This document shows positions 29,435 to 37,531 of a stretch of 64,000 nt of DNA, in pieces. Each line of letters opens with the position of its first letter. Position 1 is the first letter of the stretch. Made by a program: the position numbers and the translations under genes. Under the pieces are notes generated by a model. The model was not told where the DNA came from, made no database searches, and saw nothing but the letters and a program-made list of their open reading frames with translations. Source of the stretch: Blattabacterium cuenoti (lineage in GTDB: Bacteria > Bacteroidota > Bacteroidia > Flavobacteriales > Blattabacteriaceae); the NCBI RefSeq assembly GCF_014251735.1, contig NZ_CP059197.1, forward strand, positions 424,501 through 488,500. The letters are read 5' to 3'.

Positions 29435-29542
29435 ACAGAAGACAAAAATACAAACTTTTTAAGTTTCACTTTTTATTTATATAATTGCAAAAATTGCATG
29501 CCTACATTATTGTATAATAAAAAATTTATGCCATTAAAAAAA

Positions 29543-30460
29543 ATGTTAATTAGGCGATATTTTAGAATAAGAAGTTTGCAATTTTTATATGCTCAGCATT
29601 TGTCTAAGATGGATTCAAGTAAAGTAGAAGAAAACATGCTTCGAAGTATTGATGAATTACATGATTTATATATTTATCTTCTTCATTTAATATTAAAAAT
29701 TAGAGATAAAGCACTAAAAATAAATCAGCTTCAGCCTAAAAATAATAAAATTAGTCCTGTACAAAGGATTGCATATAATTCTGTAATAAAAATATTATCT
29801 AATAATAAATATTTGTTAGAATATGATAATTCTGAAAAAATTTTATGGGAAAAACAAGATCAGTACGTTCTTTTTTTATTAAAGGAAATACAAAAATCTA
29901 ATTTTTGTGATATTCAAGAATATAATTTTTCTTTTGAAAAAGATAAAAGCTTTCTTATAAAATATTACAAAAATTTTGTTATTCCTAATAAAAAATTAAT
30001 AGAATACATAGAAGATATATATATAAATGGATCAAATGATTTATATATAGCACATATGATGGTATGTAAAACTTTACAATTTATTCAATTATCTACTCCG
30101 AAAAATTTTAAATTATATAATGTTTATAGAAACGATGAAAATAAAAAATTTCTCGTAAACTTATATAGAAACACAATTTTTCATAAAAATGAATTCAATG
30201 AATTAATTAATAATATATCCAATAATTGGAATATAGAAAGGATAGCTGTAATTGATTTAATTATATTACAAATGGCTATTTGTGAATTCTTATACTTTCC
30301 AAGTATTCCTCCAAAAGCAACTATGAATGAATACATAGAAATTGCTAAAATTTTTTGTATGGATAAAAGTAAAATTTTTATTAATGGCATTTTAGATCAA
30401 GTATTTAAATTATTGCATAAAAACAACAAAATTTTCAAAGTAGGAAAAGGATTGAAGTAA
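29543..30460 (+). CDS. nusB: Transcription antitermination factor NusB (long Bacteroidota form)
   Basis: 305 aa from the preferred ATG. NusB with NusE binds boxA in rRNA leaders to prevent termination. Seen: MLIRRYFRIRSLQFLYAQH, where the family's conserved RR..R...LQ.LYA falls at the N-terminus, and the C-terminal half with NIERIAVIDLIILQMAICEFLYFPSIPPKATMNEYIEIAKIF, the classic NusB segment. Bacteroidota NusB is about twice the usual size because of a central insertion. The frame is open to ATG 29498; I prefer 29543 by family fit. Confidence 0.92.
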   Translation: MLIRRYFRIRSLQFLYAQHLSKMDSSKVEENMLRSIDELHDLYIYLLHLILKIRDKALKINQLQPKNNKISPVQRIAYNSVIKILSNNKYLLEYDNSEKILWEKQDQYVLFLLKEIQKSNFCDIQEYNFSFEKDKSFLIKYYKNFVIPNKKLIEYIEDIYINGSNDLYIAHMMVCKTLQFIQLSTPKNFKLYNVYRNDENKKFLVNLYRNTIFHKNEFNELINNISNNWNIERIAVIDLIILQMAICEFLYFPSIPPKATMNEYIEIAKIFCMDKSKIFINGILDQVFKLLHKNNKIFKVGKGLK

Positions 30461-30506
30461 TTAATTTATTCTTATGTTTACTCATTTTATATTAAACTTT
30501 TATTTT

Positions 30507-30842
30507 ATGTTTTCCATACTACTACAACAAAATCCTATAACAAGTACTCTTTGGATGTTTGCTTTAATATTTATTGTATTTTATTTTTTCATGATACGTC
30601 CACAAATACGAAAACAAAAAATAGAAAAGAAATTCCAGGAAAATATAAAAAAAGGAAATTATATAGTAACGAATTCAGGAATACATGGAAAAATTATAGA
30701 AGTCACAGATTACTTTTATATATTAGAAACCATTGTAGGAAAAATAAAACTTGAAAGAAATACTATATCTAAAGAATTAACTCAATTACGTTATGGAAAT
30801 ACTATTAGTGGAACAACAACACCTAAAATAGAAAAAAAATGA
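30507..30842 (+). CDS. yajC: Sec translocon accessory protein YajC
   Basis: 111 aa from ATG 30507 (the frame is open to ATG 30474, adding a hydrophobic stretch). Single membrane segment LWMFALIFIVFYFFMIRPQIRKQKI with the hallmark IRPQ, then a small cytosolic domain GNYIVTNSGIHGKIIEVTDYFYILE. Partner of SecDF-YidC. Its last codons overlap coaE by 4 bases. Confidence 0.92.
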   Translation: MFSILLQQNPITSTLWMFALIFIVFYFFMIRPQIRKQKIEKKFQENIKKGNYIVTNSGIHGKIIEVTDYFYILETIVGKIKLERNTISKELTQLRYGNTISGTTTPKIEKK

Positions 30843-31456
30843 AATATTTTTTAATAGGAATTACCGGAAAAATGGGTTCTGGAAAAAGTCTATTTTCCTC
30901 TTTCTTCGAGAAAAAAGGAATTCCTGTTTATTCCTCTGACAAAAGGGGAAAAATATTAATGAACAAAATTGATAATATCAAAAAAAATATCATAAAATTT
31001 TTTGGAAAAAAATCCTATGAAAAAAATAGAATAAACACCAATTTTTTATCTGAAAAAGTATTTCAAGATCCTATTGCATTAAAATTATTATGTTCCATTG
31101 TTCACCCTTGGGTTTTTTTAGATTTTAAAAATTGGATTTTATCTCAAAAAAAAAATTTATATTTCATCAGAGAATCTGCTCTTTTGTTTGAAAGTGGAGC
31201 ATATAAAAACTGTGATTTAATTATAACTTTAACTTCTCCTATAGAAATAATGATTGAAAGAGTAATGAAAAGAGACAATTTAAAAGAAGATCAAATTATG
31301 AACCGTCTTAATGTTCAAATTTCTAACAGAGAAAAAATAAAACATTCTCATATAATCATTGAAAACATTCAAGATATTTCTTTTTTAGAAAAGGAAGCAA
31401 AAAAAATACATAAAGAAATTATTTCAAAAATTTATAAAAATGGGAAAAGGAGATAA
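30839..31456 (+). CDS. coaE: Dephospho-CoA kinase
   Basis: Last step of coenzyme A synthesis. 205 aa. Seen: P-loop GITGKMGSGKSLFSSFFEKKG, YSSDKRGK (usual Asp), VHPWVFLDF, ESALLFESGAYKNCD and the lid RDNLKEDQIMNRLNVQIS. All expected for the family. Overlaps yajC by 4 bases upstream and the tiny THX gene by 17 bases downstream. Confidence 0.95.
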   Translation: MKYFLIGITGKMGSGKSLFSSFFEKKGIPVYSSDKRGKILMNKIDNIKKNIIKFFGKKSYEKNRINTNFLSEKVFQDPIALKLLCSIVHPWVFLDFKNWILSQKKNLYFIRESALLFESGAYKNCDLIITLTSPIEIMIERVMKRDNLKEDQIMNRLNVQISNREKIKHSHIIIENIQDISFLEKEAKKIHKEIISKIYKNGKRR

Positions 31457-31556
31457 AAAAACTAGAAGAGGAAAAATAAGAAATAAAACATATGGAAATC
31501 TTCGTCCGAACCCAAGAAATGCTGCTAGTGCTAAAAAGAAAAAAAAGAACAATTAA
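31440..31556 (+). CDS. 30S ribosomal protein THX (S31e-like small peptide)
   Basis: 38-residue, extremely basic peptide beginning MGKGDKKTRRGKIRNKTYG and continuing to ...RPNPRNAASAKKKKKNN. This is the Thx family pattern (GKGDkkTrRGKi..gsyGk.RPr), which stabilises the head of the small subunit in Bacteroidota and Thermus. The gene starts inside the end of coaE (17-base overlap) and its stop shares TTAA (31553-31556) with the convergent protease gene. It is short enough to be missed by gene finders. Confidence 0.9.
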   Translation: MGKGDKKTRRGKIRNKTYGNLRPNPRNAASAKKKKKNN

Positions 31557-32245
31557 TCATCTTTCTTGTCGCTAAAAATAGACATAAAATATATTAATTG
31601 AGCCAAACTTCCTAACGCGGAAACTACATATGTCATAGAAGCCCATTTCAGAGAATCTTTTGCAGTGTCATATTCTTGATATGAAACTATATTTTTATTT
31701 TTTAACCAACTTAAAGCCCTTTTGCTTGCGTCAAATTCTATTGGAAGAGTAATAAAAGAAAAAAGCACAGCCAAGGAAAATAAACCTATTCCTAATTGGA
31801 GAAGAAATGCATTCTTTCCCCCTGAACTATAGAAAATCGCAAGTCCAGACATAAGAACTAAATTTGTGAATCTAGAACTAAAATTTAAAATAGGAACTAA
31901 TTGATTCCGTAATTTTAACATATTGTAACCTAATTTATGCTGCAATACATGACCACATTCATGAGCAGCTACAGCAGCCGCAGCTGCTGTTTTATCATGA
32001 TAAACCCTTTCACTTAAATTAACTGTTTTATTCATCGGATTATAATGATCTGTTAATTCTCCTTCAACAGATATAACGCTAACATCATAAATTCCATTAT
32101 CAGTTAACATTTTTTCTGCTATTTCTTTTCCACTCATATGATTGTGCAAATACAGTTCAGAATAAATTCTAAATTTATTTTTTAATATTCTACTAACAAT
32201 AACACTAACAAAAAATGTGATGCCAACAATCCAATAGTAAGTCAT
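31553..32245 (-). CDS. YugP-type neutral zinc metallopeptidase (membrane)
   Basis: 230-aa membrane protease of the YugP/DUF zinc-peptidase family. Seen: N-terminal membrane segment YYWIVGITFFVSVIVS, zinc site AAHECGHVLQHKLGY with a third ligand expected in LPIEFDAS, and two more membrane segments (SGLAIFYSS... and LGIGLFSLAVLFSFITLP). Biological substrate is unknown in any species that I know of. Retention in a reduced genome suggests an envelope quality-control role, which is inference. Confidence 0.88.
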   Translation of the reverse strand: MTYYWIVGITFFVSVIVSRILKNKFRIYSELYLHNHMSGKEIAEKMLTDNGIYDVSVISVEGELTDHYNPMNKTVNLSERVYHDKTAAAAAVAAHECGHVLQHKLGYNMLKLRNQLVPILNFSSRFTNLVLMSGLAIFYSSGGKNAFLLQLGIGLFSLAVLFSFITLPIEFDASKRALSWLKNKNIVSYQEYDTAKDSLKWASMTYVVSALGSLAQLIYFMSIFSDKKDD

Positions 32246-32273
32246 AAAAAATACAGATCTATTTTTTTATTAA

Positions 32274-32281
32274 CAAAATTA
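32274..32281 (-). promoter_or_regulatory. Candidate -7 element for the YugP-type protease gene
   Basis: TAATTTTG on the minus strand matches TAnnTTTG, 29 bases upstream of the ATG; predicted start about 32267. The surrounding sequence is almost pure A/T, so chance is a real possibility. Confidence 0.35.
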
Positions 32282-32351
32282 TTAATTTATTAATTAAAAT
32301 GAAAATATAAATTTTATAAATTTAGAAATTCATAACGTCAAACTTTTAACC

Positions 32352-33641
32352 ATGAATATCCCAACAGTAAACAATCTAAAAAGAGTCGTGATTATTGGTG
32401 CAGGATTTGCTGGTTTACAAGTTGCAAAAAAATTGAAAAGAGATAAGTTTCAAGTAGTACTTATAGATAAAAATAATTATCACACTTTTCAACCTTTATT
32501 ATATCAAGTAGCTACAGCAGGTTTAGAACCAGATTCTATCGCACATTCTATTAGAACAATTATCAAAAAAACGAAAAACTTCTTTTTTAGACTAGCTAAT
32601 GTTCATTATATCAATACAGAAAAACAAAAAATATATACAAATGTTGGAGACTTATTTTATGATTATTTAATTATGGCCACTGGTTCAGTTACCAATTATT
32701 TTGGAAATAAAAATATTGAACATTTTGCTTTACCTATGAAATCCATTCCAGAAGCTTTAAATTTAAGAAGTCTCATATTACAAGATTTTGAATCTGCTTT
32801 ACTTACTAAAGATTCTAAAGAAAGAGAAAGACTTATGACTTTTGTTATTGTTGGTGGTGGTCCTACTGGAGTAGAATTAGCAGGAGCATTAGCAGAAATG
32901 AAAAAATACGTATTACCACACGATTATCCAGATTTGGATATTCAACGTATGAATATACATTTATTGCAAGCTACTCCTAGATTATTAGACGGAATGTCGG
33001 AAGAATCTGCAAAACAAGCTTTTAAAAATTTAAAAGAATTAGGAGTCAATATTTGGTTAGATTGCTTGGTTAAAGATTATGACGGAAAAATTGTTTTTAT
33101 AAATGCAAATAAAAGCATAGAATCTGCTAACGTTATATGGGCCGCTGGAGTAAAAGGTGCTATTATAAAAGGATTTATTAAAGAAGATATAGAAGGACAA
33201 AGAATTTTGGTGAATGATTATTTAAAAGCTTTAAGATATAAAAATATTTTTGCTATTGGCGATGTTGCCTACATGATCAAAAATCCATCTTATCCAAATG
33301 GACATCCCATGATGGCACAACCAGCTATCCAACAAGGAAATTATTTAGCGAATAATTTCAACCGTTTTTTAGAAAAAAAACAGATAAAACCATTTCGATA
33401 TAAAAATTTAGGAACTATGGCTACCATTGGTAGAAATAAAGCGGTATGTGATTTTCCATATTTTAAATTAAAAGGTTTTTTGGCATGGATTGTTTGGATG
33501 TTCGTTCATTTAGTTAGTTTAGTAGGTTTTAGAAATAGGGTTATCGCATTAATGAATTGGGTGATTCAATATTTTCATTATAATAAAAGTGTAAGACTTA
33601 TTATAAGACCATTTCATAGAAAAAAAATTAATCAAAAATAA
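32352..33641 (+). CDS. ndh: Type II NADH:quinone oxidoreductase
   Basis: 429-aa membrane-associated FAD enzyme passing electrons from NADH to (mena)quinone without pumping protons. Seen: FAD site VVIIGAGFAGLQVAKKL (13-29), quinone/FAD region NYHTFQPLLYQVATAGLEPDSIA, NAD site FVIVGGGPTGVELAGALAEM, the AIGDVA motif, and C-terminal amphipathic/hydrophobic helices including AWIVWMFVHLVSLVGFRNR. Overlaps the 3' end of menF on the other strand by 14 bases. Confidence 0.95.
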   Translation: MNIPTVNNLKRVVIIGAGFAGLQVAKKLKRDKFQVVLIDKNNYHTFQPLLYQVATAGLEPDSIAHSIRTIIKKTKNFFFRLANVHYINTEKQKIYTNVGDLFYDYLIMATGSVTNYFGNKNIEHFALPMKSIPEALNLRSLILQDFESALLTKDSKERERLMTFVIVGGGPTGVELAGALAEMKKYVLPHDYPDLDIQRMNIHLLQATPRLLDGMSEESAKQAFKNLKELGVNIWLDCLVKDYDGKIVFINANKSIESANVIWAAGVKGAIIKGFIKEDIEGQRILVNDYLKALRYKNIFAIGDVAYMIKNPSYPNGHPMMAQPAIQQGNYLANNFNRFLEKKQIKPFRYKNLGTMATIGRNKAVCDFPYFKLKGFLAWIVWMFVHLVSLVGFRNRVIALMNWVIQYFHYNKSVRLIIRPFHRKKINQK

Positions 33642-34686
33642 AATTAGAAAGAATGTTTTTGAATTTGTTTTCTGTTTCAGCATATTCTTTATTAACATCA
33701 CTATCCTTTGTTATTCCACTTCCTGCATATAAAACAATTTCTTTTTTATCCATTTTTATCTTTGCACACCTTAAGTTAAGATATAATTCTATTTTATTCC
33801 CTCCATCATAAACAGGACCAAAATAACCTGTATAGAAATCTCTTTGATATCCTTCATATTTCTGTATATAATCTAAAGAATTTTTCTTAGGAAATCCACA
33901 TATAGAAGGTGTAGGAGACATCTCGTATAGTATTTTAAAATAATTTGGTTTTTCTAAAAAAGAAAAACTAATAGGCGTTTCTAAATGATGTAGATGACCC
34001 ATATTCAAAATTCTAGTTTTTTCTACACAAATATTTCCAGAAAATTTTTTAAAAAAATTAACAAGATATTTTATTACCACGTTATGCTCTTTTACTTCTT
34101 TATTTGTCCATTTATGATTACCCCAAATTGTACCAGCTAATGCTACAGTTTTTAACTCTTTATTATAACATTTTACTAGTAGTTCCGGAGATGCCCCTAA
34201 CCAAAAACCGTGATTAAAGTCATACCATAGAGTAATAAATGCATTTGGATAGGAATATATAAGCTTCTGAAAAGTTTCCTTCAAATATAAATTATGAAAT
34301 GGAATCTTCATATATCTAGATAAAACTACTTTTTCAAAATCTTTATTCTTTTTTATGGTTTCGATAGCTTTTTCAATCGAATTCTTATATTTTTTTGAAT
34401 AGATTAATAAAGAAGATTCCAAATTTCGTAATGGAGAAATGAAATGACACATTTCTTTGGAATATTCTATGTCCATAGAATAAATTGTTTTTGTATAAAT
34501 TTTTATAACAGTATTTTGATTAAAACTGACAATTAAAAAAAAATTATTTTCTTTTTTAGATTTCTCATCTTGAGAAAATAAATAAATTTTTTTCTCATAG
34601 GGTTTTTTAAAAAGTACAAAACTTCTATTGTCCCAATAATTTTGGATTATTTTTTTATATAAATTAATCACATTTATATTTGCCAT
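33628..34686 (-). CDS. menF: Isochorismate synthase
   Basis: Converts chorismate (made by AroC, also encoded here) to isochorismate, the first step of menaquinone synthesis. 352 aa. Seen: the chorismate-binding enzyme core: KVVLSRYMKIPF (catalytic Lys region), ITLWYDFNHGFWLGASPELLVKC, TVALAGTIWGN, TRILNMGHLHHLETPIS, PTPSICGFPK and RDFYTGYFGP. Overlaps the 3' end of the thioesterase gene by 13 bases; the two act in the same pathway. Confidence 0.93.
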   Translation of the reverse strand: MANINVINLYKKIIQNYWDNRSFVLFKKPYEKKIYLFSQDEKSKKENNFFLIVSFNQNTVIKIYTKTIYSMDIEYSKEMCHFISPLRNLESSLLIYSKKYKNSIEKAIETIKKNKDFEKVVLSRYMKIPFHNLYLKETFQKLIYSYPNAFITLWYDFNHGFWLGASPELLVKCYNKELKTVALAGTIWGNHKWTNKEVKEHNVVIKYLVNFFKKFSGNICVEKTRILNMGHLHHLETPISFSFLEKPNYFKILYEMSPTPSICGFPKKNSLDYIQKYEGYQRDFYTGYFGPVYDGGNKIELYLNLRCAKIKMDKKEIVLYAGSGITKDSDVNKEYAETENKFKNILSNFIFD

Positions 34687-35126
34687 TTTACAATTCTTGT
34701 TTCTTTTTTTGGAATTATTATATTAGTCATTTTGCAATGACTAATCTTATCATTTTTTTCATTATAAATATTAATTTGAATAAAGTGAATAGTTTTTCCT
34801 TTATGAATTAACTTTGCTTTAGCGAAAATGACACCGCCTTTTCTGACTTTTTGTATATGATTTGCTGAAATTTCAATATTAAAGACATTAAAAACGTTTT
34901 TATTTACATTGATAACAGACAAAGAACTTCCAACACTTTCAGCTAGTGCTATTGTAGCACCACCATGAAGAAAACCTATAGGTTGTAATTTTTTTCTATT
35001 TACGGGCATTTTTGCTACCAAAAAATTTAATCCTAAATAAATGTATTTTATTTGAAGAGTGTTCATTAATGTATTTTTTCTTAGACTATTTAATTCTTTT
35101 AATATTTTTTTATTTTTTTTTTCCAT
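34674..35126 (-). CDS. Hotdog-fold thioesterase, probably DHNA-CoA hydrolase of menaquinone synthesis
   Basis: 150-aa PaaI/YdiI-type thioesterase. Seen: MPVNRKKLQPIGFLHGGATIALAESVGSSLS, the family's HGGA...LAE.. catalytic segment with its Glu, and the central beta-sheet VFNIEISANHIQKVRKGGVIFAKAKLIHKGK. The pairing with menF in the same transcript supports a role in 1,4-dihydroxy-2-naphthoyl-CoA hydrolysis; this is inference from context. Confidence 0.85.
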   Translation of the reverse strand: MEKKNKKILKELNSLRKNTLMNTLQIKYIYLGLNFLVAKMPVNRKKLQPIGFLHGGATIALAESVGSSLSVINVNKNVFNVFNIEISANHIQKVRKGGVIFAKAKLIHKGKTIHFIQINIYNEKNDKISHCKMTNIIIPKKETRIVKWQI

Positions 35127-35222
35127 AATTTCAAAGTTCCTAACATCATTGTTAACTTTCTAGTTTTATTAATTTTAAACTAAACAATTACAATGTAAAA
35201 ATAATAGATTCATATTCTAATT

Positions 35223-35357
35223 ATGAAAGCTAAAAAATATATGACAAAACGTTACTCATGGATACAAAAATGTATAGAAAAAACTTATACATCTAATTAT
35301 GAATTGCTATTACCCAACAAAATATATTTCCATACTAATACTATACTATATAGATAG
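35223..35357 (+). CDS. Hypothetical 44-residue ORF, possibly not a gene
   Basis: An ATG-to-TAG frame of 44 codons in the 261-base gap between the divergent thioesterase and idi genes. The peptide starts MKAKKYMTKRYSWIQKCIEKTYT and is Lys/Tyr-rich with no motif, signal or membrane segment. I do not recognise it. It could be a decayed gene remnant or a chance frame in A+T-rich DNA. It ends 4 bases before the idi -7 element. Confidence 0.2.
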   Translation: MKAKKYMTKRYSWIQKCIEKTYTSNYELLLPNKIYFHTNTILYR

Positions 35358-35361
35358 TTCA

Positions 35362-35369
35362 TATATTTG
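35362..35369 (+). promoter_or_regulatory. Promoter -7 element of idi-queD-gcvT
   Basis: TATATTTG, exact TAnnTTTG match identical to that of the SRP RNA gene, 18 bases before the idi ATG. Transcription would begin near 35376, giving a short leader of about 12 nt. This also argues against initiation at the upstream TTG 35367. Confidence 0.55.
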
Positions 35370-35387
35370 CCCGTTAAAAAATCAAAC

Positions 35388-35930
35388 ATGACGAGAAAAC
35401 AAGAGGATTTTATTCCTTTGATAGGAAACAAAAATAAAATTATTGGTTTTGAAAAAAAAGAAAAGATTCATGAAAAGGGATTATTACACAGTGCTGTATC
35501 TGTTTTTGTATTTAATAAAAAATATAGAAAATATGATAATATGTTGTTAATGTTGCAAAAAAGATCCTCAGAAAAATATCACTCTTCACTTTTATGGACT
35601 AATACCTGTTGTAGTCATCCTAGAAAAGATGAATCTGTTTTGACAGCTGCACATCGTTGTTTAATAGAAGAAATGGGTTTTGATTGTTTTCTAGAAAATA
35701 AATTTTGTTTTACCTATCATGAATTATTAAATAATGGATTAATAGAAAATGAATTAGATCACGTATTTGTAGGATATTATGCATATTCTCCTGTTATTAA
35801 TTCTAAAGAAGTAGATAATTGGAAATGGATGACTATAAAAGAATTAATAAAAGATATTCAACTTAATCCGAATTCTTATACCATTTGGTTAAAAATTATT
35901 ATCAAAAATTATTTACTAAAATTAATTTAG
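35388..35930 (+). CDS. idi: Isopentenyl-diphosphate delta-isomerase, type I
   Basis: Interconverts IPP and DMAPP for isoprenoids (menaquinone side chain, undecaprenol, and the prenyl donor for MiaA). 180 aa. Seen: HSAVSVFVFN, the Nudix-like fold with catalytic Cys in LLWTNTCCSHPRKDE, AAHRCLIEEMGFD, and the metal-binding/catalytic Glu in ENELDHVFVGYY. The start is ATG 35388; a TTG 7 codons upstream lies over the promoter element. Confidence 0.95.
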   Translation: MTRKQEDFIPLIGNKNKIIGFEKKEKIHEKGLLHSAVSVFVFNKKYRKYDNMLLMLQKRSSEKYHSSLLWTNTCCSHPRKDESVLTAAHRCLIEEMGFDCFLENKFCFTYHELLNNGLIENELDHVFVGYYAYSPVINSKEVDNWKWMTIKELIKDIQLNPNSYTIWLKIIIKNYLLKLI

Positions 35931-35949
35931 ATTTAAAAAAAATTTAATT

Positions 35950-36360
35950 ATGGAAGCAACTATAAGTAGAAAAGGACATTTTAGTGCTGCACATAGACTA
36001 TGCAATCCTCAATGGGATTATCATAAAAATATTGAAGTATTTGGAAAATGCGCTTATTTAAATTATCATGGACATAATTATGAGTATATAGTAAGTCTTA
36101 CAGGAAAGATAAATCCGGAAACTGGATTTGTTTTCAGTTTACAAAAATTAAAAAACATCCTTTCTAAAGAAATAGAAGAACTTTTTGATCACAAAAATAT
36201 CAACCTAGACATTAAAGACTTCTCAAAAATTAATCCTACCGCAGAAAATATTGCTATTTTTTTATGGAATCGAATAAAAAAGAAAATATCGTCTAACTTG
36301 CATTTAAAAGTAACTTTATATGAAACAAAAAATAATTTTGTAGAATATGATGGATCATAA
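35950..36360 (+). CDS. queD: 6-carboxy-tetrahydropterin synthase / 6-pyruvoyl-tetrahydropterin synthase family
   Basis: 136-aa zinc enzyme of the PTPS/QueD family. Seen: first zinc His in HFSAAHRL, catalytic Cys and two zinc His in FGKCAYLNYHGHNYEY, the FDHKNIN segment and ENIAIFLWNRI, ETKNNFVEY. In most bacteria it feeds queuosine synthesis, but pterin roles exist, and no other queuosine gene is visible here to decide. Overlaps gcvT by 11-14 bases. Confidence 0.85.
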   Translation: MEATISRKGHFSAAHRLCNPQWDYHKNIEVFGKCAYLNYHGHNYEYIVSLTGKINPETGFVFSLQKLKNILSKEIEELFDHKNINLDIKDFSKINPTAENIAIFLWNRIKKKISSNLHLKVTLYETKNNFVEYDGS

Positions 36361-37456
36361 TGTAAAAAAAACAGCTCTATATAACAGTCATATAAAATTA
36401 GGAGCTAAAATAATTCCTTATTCTGGTTTTTATATGCCTCTTCAATATGTTTCTTCATTAATAGAACATATGGCTGTAAGGAAAAATGTTGGCATTTTTG
36501 ACGTAAGTCATATGGGTAAATTTATTTTAAAAGGAAAAAATTCTCATAATCTTTTGCAATACCTTACAACTAATGATCTGTCTAATATAAAAACAGGTCA
36601 AGCTCAATATTCTTGTTTAATCAATAACTTAGGAGGAATTATAGATGATTTAGTCATTTACAAAATTTCAGAAGAAGAATTTTTACTTATAGTTAATGCA
36701 ACTAATATTGAGAAAAATAAAAAATGGATAAATGATCATTTTAATTATCAAGATTTAGCATTTACAGATTATTCTCATGAATATTCTCTTTTAGCTATCC
36801 AAGGGCCAAAATCTTTGTCTTCTATTCAAAAATTAACCAACATTTCTTTATCTAAAATTCCTTTTTATTGTTTTGAAATAGGAAAATTTGCACAAATAGA
36901 TGATGTTTTGATATCTCGTACAGGATATACTGGATCTATAGGAGTAGAAATTTATATACGTAATGAATATGCAGAAAATATTTGGAATGAAATTCTAAAA
37001 ATAGGAAAAATTTTTCAAATAACACCTTGTGGAATAGCAAGTAGAGATTCTTTGAGATTGGAGATGGGATATCGTTTATATGGTCATGAATTATCTGAAA
37101 ATATAACGCCTATAGAAGCTGGATTATCTTGGATTACCAAGTTTAACAAAAAATTTATAGGAAGAGAAATATTGTATAAACAAAAAAAAGAAGGCAACTA
37201 TAAAAAGTTTATATCTTTTCTTGTAGAAGAAAAAGGAAAAATACCTAGATCAGGATATTTTTTGAAAGATGAAAAAAATTTGATAGTTGGAAGAGTCACT
37301 TCTGGTGTATATTCTCCAGTATTAAAAAAAGGAATAGGATTAGGATACATAACAAAAAATAATTGGGATTTAGACAAACATTCTATTTTTGTTTCAATAA
37401 GAGAAAATAATATTCCCATTAAGATAATCAAACTTCCCTTCATAAAAAAAACATAA
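36347..37456 (+). CDS. gcvT: Aminomethyltransferase (glycine cleavage T protein)
   Basis: T-protein of the glycine cleavage system; transfers the methylene group to tetrahydrofolate. 369 aa. Seen: GAKIIPYSGFYMPLQYVSSLIEHMAVRKNVGIFDVSHMGK, GQAQYSCLINNLGGIIDDLVIYK, SRTGYTGSIGVEIY, ASRDSLRLEMGYRLYGHELSENITPIEAGLSW and the C-terminal barrel GRVTSGVYSPVLKKGIGLGY. Two adjacent ATGs (36347, 36350) both lie inside the end of queD. Works with LpdA, also in this window. Confidence 0.96.
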   Translation: MMDHNVKKTALYNSHIKLGAKIIPYSGFYMPLQYVSSLIEHMAVRKNVGIFDVSHMGKFILKGKNSHNLLQYLTTNDLSNIKTGQAQYSCLINNLGGIIDDLVIYKISEEEFLLIVNATNIEKNKKWINDHFNYQDLAFTDYSHEYSLLAIQGPKSLSSIQKLTNISLSKIPFYCFEIGKFAQIDDVLISRTGYTGSIGVEIYIRNEYAENIWNEILKIGKIFQITPCGIASRDSLRLEMGYRLYGHELSENITPIEAGLSWITKFNKKFIGREILYKQKKEGNYKKFISFLVEEKGKIPRSGYFLKDEKNLIVGRVTSGVYSPVLKKGIGLGYITKNNWDLDKHSIFVSIRENNIPIKIIKLPFIKKT

Positions 37457-37531
37457 AAACATTTCGTATTTCCTTAATTTAAAAATATCCAAAGTATAAC
37501 ATATTTACAACATATCAAAAAAAATTTTTTA

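Noticed and set aside
29470..29500. Possible sigma-54 promoter upstream of the ABC exporter on the - strand (AGGCATGCAATTTTTGC)
   Set aside because: The GG and GC are 12 instead of 10 bases apart, which sigma-54 polymerase does not accept.
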